Shown piece by piece: positions 27,323-32,500 of a stretch of 32,500 nt of DNA. This DNA comes from Prorocentrum cordatum (taxonomy: Eukaryota > Sar > Dinophyceae > Prorocentrales > Prorocentraceae). The DNA is taken from NCBI GenBank assembly GCA_963575745.1, contig CAUYUJ010009757.1, forward strand, positions 1-32,500, read 5' to 3'. A program made the translations under genes and the position numbers. How positions within the stretch are numbered: the first letter of the stretch is position 1; each line of letters begins with the position of its first letter. The notes under the pieces were generated by a model. It was not told the DNA's origin, did not search any database, and saw only the letters and a list, made by a program, of their open reading frames with translations.

Positions 27323-28196
27323 TTCGCACGCCAAACGGGCCAAGGGCGTGCTGAGATCTCCGGCAACTGGTGAACAATATTTCTAGTTCGCGCGCGCGGG
27401 GCCGCCCCTGAGGGTCCCCAGGCGGAAAATACCCCCGCAAGACCCGGCAAGGTCCCGGCAAGATCCCGAGCAGGTCCCAGCAGGCTCGCATGAGCGCTTC
27501 AAGTGGTCTCCAAGACAGCTCAACATGGTCCGAGACGGCCCAAGAGCGACCCAAGATGCCAAATATTGCCTCCAGACAGCCCGAAGCGCCTTCAAGACGC
27601 CCCAAGCGGCCTCCAAGAGACCTCCCAAGGCAGACATGATTGATTTTCCTTTAGTTTCTGATGGTTTTTGGCGTTCTCGCTTTTTCGGTTTGCCGGCGCT
27701 CCCAAACGGCCCAAGAAGCTCCCAAAACCGCCCGAAACGGCCCGCGAAACCTCCCGCAAGACGGCCCAAGATGGCCCCAAGACAGCCCAAGAGGCGCCCA
27801 AGACGGCCCAAGAGCGCCCCAAAACGGCCCAAAGGGGGGCCCAAGAAGGGGACCAGGAACAGAAAAATGAAGCCTTCAGCCCCAAGAGGCCCTCAAGCTG
27901 CCCCAAGGGGCCCCCCAAATGCCCCGAGGGACTCAAGAGGCACCCCAAGAAGCCCCAAGAGGCCCCCCAAGAGGCTCCAAAAAGGCCCCAACACGGCCCC
28001 CAAGAGGCTTCAAAACAGCCTCCCAAAGGCCCCTGAGAGCCCAACCGTGAGAGCACAACCAACATCCATGATGCCGCTGACCCGCCACCCACCGCCTCCG
28101 CAAGATGGCAGCCGCCCAACCGCACCGCACTGACAACAACACCAGACAAACGACATCGGCGAGGCAATATGGGCTGGCGGAATGAGCAAAGCGATC
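27323..28196 (+). mobile_element. MITE-like insertion, copy Y
   Basis: About 874 bp in the same orientation as Z. The left end TTCGCACGCCAAACGGGCC, the GTGCTGAGATCTCCGGCAAC block and the TCTAGTTCGCGCGCGCGGGG block match Z and X, and the right end reads GGCGGAATGAGCAAAGCGAT. AAA precedes the left end, but CGG follows the right end, so a target duplication is not visible. The right 150 bp (from GAGAGCACAACCAACATCC) match X closely but not Z. Confidence 0.7.
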
Positions 28197-28559
28197 GGAT
28201 AAGTACCCACAAGTGCAAGTACTGCCCGGGGAATCAGCACAGCTGATGAAATCCCTCGCCTGCCGCCAGCAAGCGGAGAACGAGGATCGCTGACTAAGCC
28301 GCCAGGACAGAGGGCGGGCCGCATTTGGACAGTCCCTGAGCCAACTAAGGATTGTCAAGGGGGTGCACCCGTTACCTGGGGAAACCCCAACTCGCCGCCC
28401 GTTGTTGTCGGTTGCCAAAGAAAACGAAACCTGGCTAGCAACCCGCGATGCAACGTAATAGATGGAACAAATTTATCCTGGCGAAGGCCCCAACCATATG
28501 CACTTGTGAGTAACGCGTTGTGCGCGCCGCTTGCGGTGGAACTTCCTCTAAGGCAACGA
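28197..28559. other. No gene seen
   Basis: Unique sequence of mixed composition between the MITE-like copy Y and the satellite. No domain, RNA fold or repeat is apparent. Confidence 0.45.
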
Positions 28560-30713
28560 AACGCGTGAGGGACGTGCCTTAATGGGTGGGGGAAACGCAT
28601 GCGGGCGGTGCCACTGGGGCATTCGGTGGAGCTCCCTATGGGCCACGAAACGCTGTACTGGTTGGGGGAGACGCACGCGGGCTGTGCCATTGGGATCTTC
28701 TTGTGGAGTTCCCTACGGGGCCACGAAACGCTGTGCTGGGTAGTGGCCGACGCATGCGTGCCACTGGGGGCTTCACTGGGGCCCCCCATGGGGCTACAAA
28801 GCGCTGTACTGGGAGGGGGGCACATGCGGGCGGTGCCACGGGGGCCTTCGGTAGAGCTCCCTATGGGCCCACGAACCGCTATACCGGGTGGGGGTCGCAT
28901 GCGGGCGGACCACTGGAGCTCCCTACGGGGCCACGAAACGCTTTACCGAATGGGGGGGGGCGCATGCGGTCGGTGTCACTGGGGCTTGGTGGAGCTCCCA
29001 ATCAATGGGGCCACGAAGTGGAATACTGGGTGGTGGACGACGCACGCGGGCGGTGCAAATGGGGTCTTTTTGTGGAGCTCCCTATGGGGTAACGAAACGC
29101 TGGACTGGGTGGGCGAAACGCAAGGAAAAAAGGCTGTACTGGGTGGTGGCTGACGCATGCGGGCGGCCCCACTAGGACCATCGGTGGAGTTCCCTATAGG
29201 GCCACGAAGCGCTGTACTGGGGAGGAGCTGACGCACGCGGACGGTCCCAGTGGGAGCTTCGGTGGAGCCCCATATGGGGCCACGAAGCGCTGCACTGGGT
29301 GGTGGCTGGCGCATGCGGGCGATGCCACTAGGGCCCTCCGTGGACCTCCTGATGGGGCCACGAAGCGCTGTACTGGGTGAGTGGAACACAGGAAGCACGG
29401 GCTGTGCTGGGTGGTGGTTCGCGCTGTGGGCGGCCCCGCTGGGACCTTCGGTGGAGCTCCCTATGGGGCCACGAAGCGCTGCACTGAGAGGGTGAAGCGC
29501 AGTGAGCAAGGGCTGTGCTGGGTGGTGGTTGACGCATGCGGGCGGTCCCACTAGGACCTTCGGTGCAGCTCCCTATGGGACCACGAAGCGTTGTGCTGGG
29601 CGGGTGAAACGCACGGAGCAAGGGCCGTTTTGGTGGCGGACGCGTGCGGGCGGTGCCACTGGGACCTTCCGTGGAACTCCGTATGGGGCCACAACGCGCT
29701 GTACTGGGTGGGTGAAACGCAGGGAGCAAGGGCTGTGCTGGGTGGTGGCGGACGCATGCGGGCGGTGCCACTGGGACATCCGGTGGGGCCCCCATATGGG
29801 GCCACGAATCGCTGTGCTGGGCGGGTGAAACGCAAGGAGAAATGGCTGTGCTGGGTGGTGGCGGACGCATGCGGGCGGTGCCACTGGGACCTTCGGTGGG
29901 GCCATGGGGCCAGGAAGCGCTGTACTGAGTGGGAAAAACGAATGGAGAAATGCCTGTAGTGGGTGGTGGCGGACGCATGCGGGCGGTGTCACTGGGACCT
30001 TCGGTGGAGCTCCCTATGGGGTCACGAAGCGCTGTACTGGGTGGGTGAAACGAAGGGAGCAAGGGCTGTGCTGGGTGGTGGCGGACGCATGCGGGCGGTC
30101 CCACTGGGGGCTTCGGTGGGGCTCCCTATGGGGCCGAAGCGCTGTACTGTGAAACGCAGAGAGCAAGGGCTGTGCTGGGTGGCGGACGCATGCGGGCGGT
30201 GCCATCGGTGGAGCCCCCATATGGGGCCACGAAACGCTGTACTGGGTGGGTGAAACGAAAGGAGCAATAGCTGCACTGGGTGGTGGCGGACGCATGCGGG
30301 CGGTGCCACTGGGACCTTCGGCGGAGCCCCCTATGGGGCCACGAAACGCTGTACTGGGTGGGTGAAACGAAGGGAGCAAGGGCTGTGCTGGGTGGTGGCG
30401 GACGCATGCGGGCGGTGCCACTGGGACCTTCGGCGGAGCTCCGTATGGGGCCACGAAGCGCTGTAGTGGGTGGGTAAAACGCAAGAGAAATGGCTGTAGT
30501 GGGTGGTGGCGGACGCATGCGGGCGGTGCCACTGGGGCCTTCGGTGGAGCTCCCTATGGTTCCACGAAGCGCTGTACTGGGTGGGTGAAACGAAGGGAGC
30601 AAGGGCTGTGCTGGGTGGTGGCGGACGCATGCGGGCGGTCCCACTGGGGGCTTCGGTGGGGCTCCCTATGGGGCCACGAAACGCTGTACTGGGTGGGTGA
30701 AACGCATAAGGAG
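28560..30713 (+). repeat. Satellite array, about 22 units, period shifting from about 75 to about 110 bp
   Basis: Each unit carries a core close to GCATGCGGGCGGTGCCACT, then GGGACCTTCGGTGGAGCTCC, CTATGGGGCCACGAAGCGCT and GTACTGGGTGG. Cores fall near 28597, 28671, 28750, 28821, 28896, 28961 and 29041 (65-80 bp apart), then mixed, then from 29420 almost regularly 103-114 bp apart to 30624. Longer units contain an added segment GTGAAACGnAGGGAGCAAGG with a second GCTGTGCTGG. Unit lengths are not multiples of three and no frame is kept, so I do not consider it coding. Confidence 0.9.
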
Positions 30714-30808
30714 GAGGAAGGGGAGGAGGGGGAGGAGGGGCAGGAGGAGGAGAGGAGAAGAGGAACGCGGCGACCGTCTCTTCAAAACGAGGACCCAACA
30801 CGACAGGA
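30714..30808. repeat. GGAGGAGGGG purine tract
   Basis: AGGAGGAAGGGGAGGAGGGG runs directly follow the satellite and end at about 30760. Confidence 0.7.
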
Positions 30809-31222
30809 TGGTCGGGAATAAGGTTGGCATTGCTGGGGCGTCACGAATGCTGCCTCATGTTGCCGAAGCTGGTATCCCGCGCAGTGGGATTATTAGCCTG
30901 ATGTGCGCGCTGTGCTGGAGCCCGCGTCTGCGAACCCCCTCGCGTGCGAGAGCGCAGATGCAGCCTCAACTGAAGACGATCTTGGCGAGGACCCCGCCTG
31001 GAGACGAACAGGAAAACGGAGTTCCAGCGATGCCGGCCCTAGCCTAAACGCGCGCGGCTGCGCGGGTGCCAGGAATCCCGCCGTGACACACTGAATGGAA
31101 CAACGAAATATTGACACTGCTGGGGCCTCACGGATACTGCCGCATGTTGCCGAAGCTGTTGCCCCACTTGGTGGGATTGTTAGCCTAGTACGCGCACTGT
31201 GCTGGAGCCCGCGCCCGTATCA
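30809..31222 (+). repeat. Two diverged direct copies of a segment of about 125 bp
   Basis: The copy at about 30809-30930 and the copy at about 31096-31220 share CTGGGGCnTCACGnATnCTG, CATGTTGCCGAAGCTG, GTGGGATTnTTAGCCT and GCGCnCTGTGCTGGAGCCCG, about 287 bp apart. The intervening sequence is unique. Confidence 0.75.
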
Positions 31223-31440
31223 TAAGGATGCGTGGTAAGGATACAAGGGCCTCGGAGGGCCACGTTAGCGTTTTTGGAACGAGGTTGGCCAGCGATAGTC
31301 GCTAAGAATGGGCCGAAGCGTCAAGAATGCAAGGGTAACCCTGGGAAGGCTGCCCATCTTTACTAGGCGGGTGGACTGTATATCCGCCCTTGGGTCCCTT
31401 CGTATCCTTGGGCCCCCACCCCTCAGGACCCCATCTTTGG
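31223..31440. other. Unique spacer
   Basis: No repeat or gene is recognised. A GGTTGGC word near 31284 echoes the start of the upstream duplicated segment. Confidence 0.35.
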
Positions 31441-31640
31441 ATCACCCAGGACGGCGAAAAGGCCCCCACCCACCCCCCGCGGGGAGGAGGAAGAAGGCTC
31501 CCCCCACCTCCCGCGGGGAAGAGGAGGAAAGTCCCCCCCCCGCGCGGGGAGGAAGGCTCCCCCCCCCCTCGGGGGAGAGAAGGAGGAAGGGGCGCATCGG
31601 GAGCGGCCAAGAGGGGGGTGTCCAAGAGGGGGGGGTGCAA
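31441..31640. repeat. CCCGCGGGGAGGAGGAAG tandem repeat
   Basis: Four to five units of about 30-40 bases with the pattern CCCCCGCGGGGAGGAGGAAG followed by GCTCCCCCC. CCCGCGGG and CCCCCnCGGGGG are locally palindromic. Confidence 0.75.
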
Positions 31641-31697
31641 ATCATGACCGGCGGGGGACGTAATGGAATGAGAAGAGGCGTCATGAAATTTGGGGAA

Positions 31698-31721
31698 ATA
31701 TCATGGCCCACGCCATGATAT
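31698..31721. repeat. Perfect 10-bp hairpin
   Basis: ATATCATGGC, loop CCAC, GCCATGATAT. GGGGA and TCCCC extend the stem across a bulge. No U-run or ORF end makes it a terminator. Confidence 0.8.
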
Positions 31722-32372
31722 CCCCCCCCCCCTAGTCACCATCCCCCTCTCTGCCCCCCCCGAGCGCAGGGAGGCGGAAGGCCCCCACCCCACCCCACGG
31801 GCCAGGAAGGCTGGGCGGCGGCGCTCCCCCGCGCTCGCCGCCCGCCCCAGCGCGCTGCACGCCGGCGGGTCGCGGGCAGCGCCTGCGGAGGGGGCTCGCT
31901 GGCCGCCGCCGCGGCCGAGGGGGTGGCGGAGGGGAGGATGGGGACGAGCGAGGGTCGGGGAAGGGAGGGCAGGAAGAGGAGGATCAGGATGGGGGGAGGA
32001 AGGAGGAGGAGATGAGGAAGGGGAAAGGAGGATGAGGAGGAGGAGGGAGAATGAGAGAGAGAGAGAGAGAAACAAACAAAAAGAGAAAGAGAAAGAGAGA
32101 GAGAGAAAGGGAGGGCGGAAACGGAGGAGGAATATGGAAGAGGATATTGCCTGGTTTTTCCCAAGCTTGGAACCCGCTACATCGAAAATGGAGCCGGCAG
32201 TAGCCGACCGACCGACCCAGGAGGAGGAAGAGGGGGGAGGAGGGAAAGGAGAGATCGGGGGGGAGAGAGAGAGAGAGAGAGAGAGAGAAAGAAAGAGAGA
32301 GACAGATGAGGGAGGAGGATCGAGGATCTAGGTCGTCGTCATCGTTGTCATCGCTCCTCCATCCTCCTCTCG
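31722..32372. repeat. GC-rich spacer followed by GA-rich and (GA)n tracts
   Basis: C-runs and GC-rich sequence to about 31930, then GGAGGAGGA purines. (GA)n runs lie at 32051-32110 and 32262-32305, with a short unique stretch between. No gene is recognised. Confidence 0.75.
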
Positions 32373-32373
32373 T

Positions 32374-32399
32374 CCTGCTGCTGCTGCTGCTGCTGCTGC
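32374..32399. repeat. (CTG)n microsatellite
   Basis: Eight to nine pure CTG triplets close to the right end of the window. Confidence 0.9.
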
Positions 32400-32500
32400 G
32401 GCGTATGGCAAATCAAACAATTGTTTTGCCGTTTTCCGCCTCTGGGGGCCCTCGCCAGGCCCTTGGGCCATCAAACACTCAACTACACACGGTGAAATGC

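Noticed and set aside
28586-30821. Repeat proteins or a CRISPR-like array in the satellite
   Set aside because: Units are not frame-preserving, and there are no short identical repeats separated by unique spacers; the whole unit is repeated with graded divergence.
31698-31721. Hairpin as a transcription terminator
   Set aside because: The stem is followed by C residues, not a T run, and no gene ends nearby; kept only as a structural repeat.

Overview
This window is repeat-dense eukaryotic nuclear DNA, most likely from a dinoflagellate alga. It is GC-rich overall, full of triplet, (TA)n and purine/pyrimidine tracts, and has long stretches without a recognisable gene. The only convincing proteins form one retroelement. 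Its Gag-like C-terminal block, YR-type tail and methyltransferase-like tail resemble protein families I associate with dinoflagellate retroelements. The assignment rests on recognition, not on a marker gene: I saw no rRNA, tRNA, spliced leader or conserved housekeeping gene, so another alga is possible.

The centrepiece is at 7435-13911 (minus strand, about 6.5 kb): an apparently full-length tyrosine-recombinase retrotransposon of the DIRS order. Read in its own direction it has a 75-bp repeat A1, a gag-like ORF, a long reverse transcriptase/RNase H ORF, a tyrosine-recombinase ORF in another frame, a cytosine-C5-methyltransferase-like domain back in the first frame, and then B1-A2-B2. The order A1-ORFs-B1-A2-B2 is the split-direct-repeat layout of PAT/Ngaro-like elements. 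(TA)n tracts abut both ends. Gag would form the particle, RT/RNase H would copy RNA into DNA, and the recombinase would integrate a circular intermediate whose A/B junction is preserved internally. The methyltransferase-like domain could modify element or host DNA.

Layout of the rest. 1-7403: pyrimidine tract, large inverted repeat, microsatellites, several minisatellites (CGACCCACCC; GTGTCCCGTG/TGAGATCGATAG; a 251-bp tandem repeat), and CCAAGA/GGCCC arrays bracketed by an exact 48-bp direct repeat. 13954-21760: triplet and hexamer tracts, two weak candidate coding segments, and a 170-bp-period hairpin array. 21760-28200: diverged copies of a long AT-rich/CGCGCG-containing repeat, carrying three copies (about 850-915 bp) of a MITE-like insertion family; two of these have 3-bp target duplications and paralogous empty sites. 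28560-30713: about 22 copies of a satellite whose unit grows from about 75 to about 110 bp. 30714-32500: a degenerate duplication, GGGGAGG-type repeats, a short perfect hairpin, and GA and CTG tracts.
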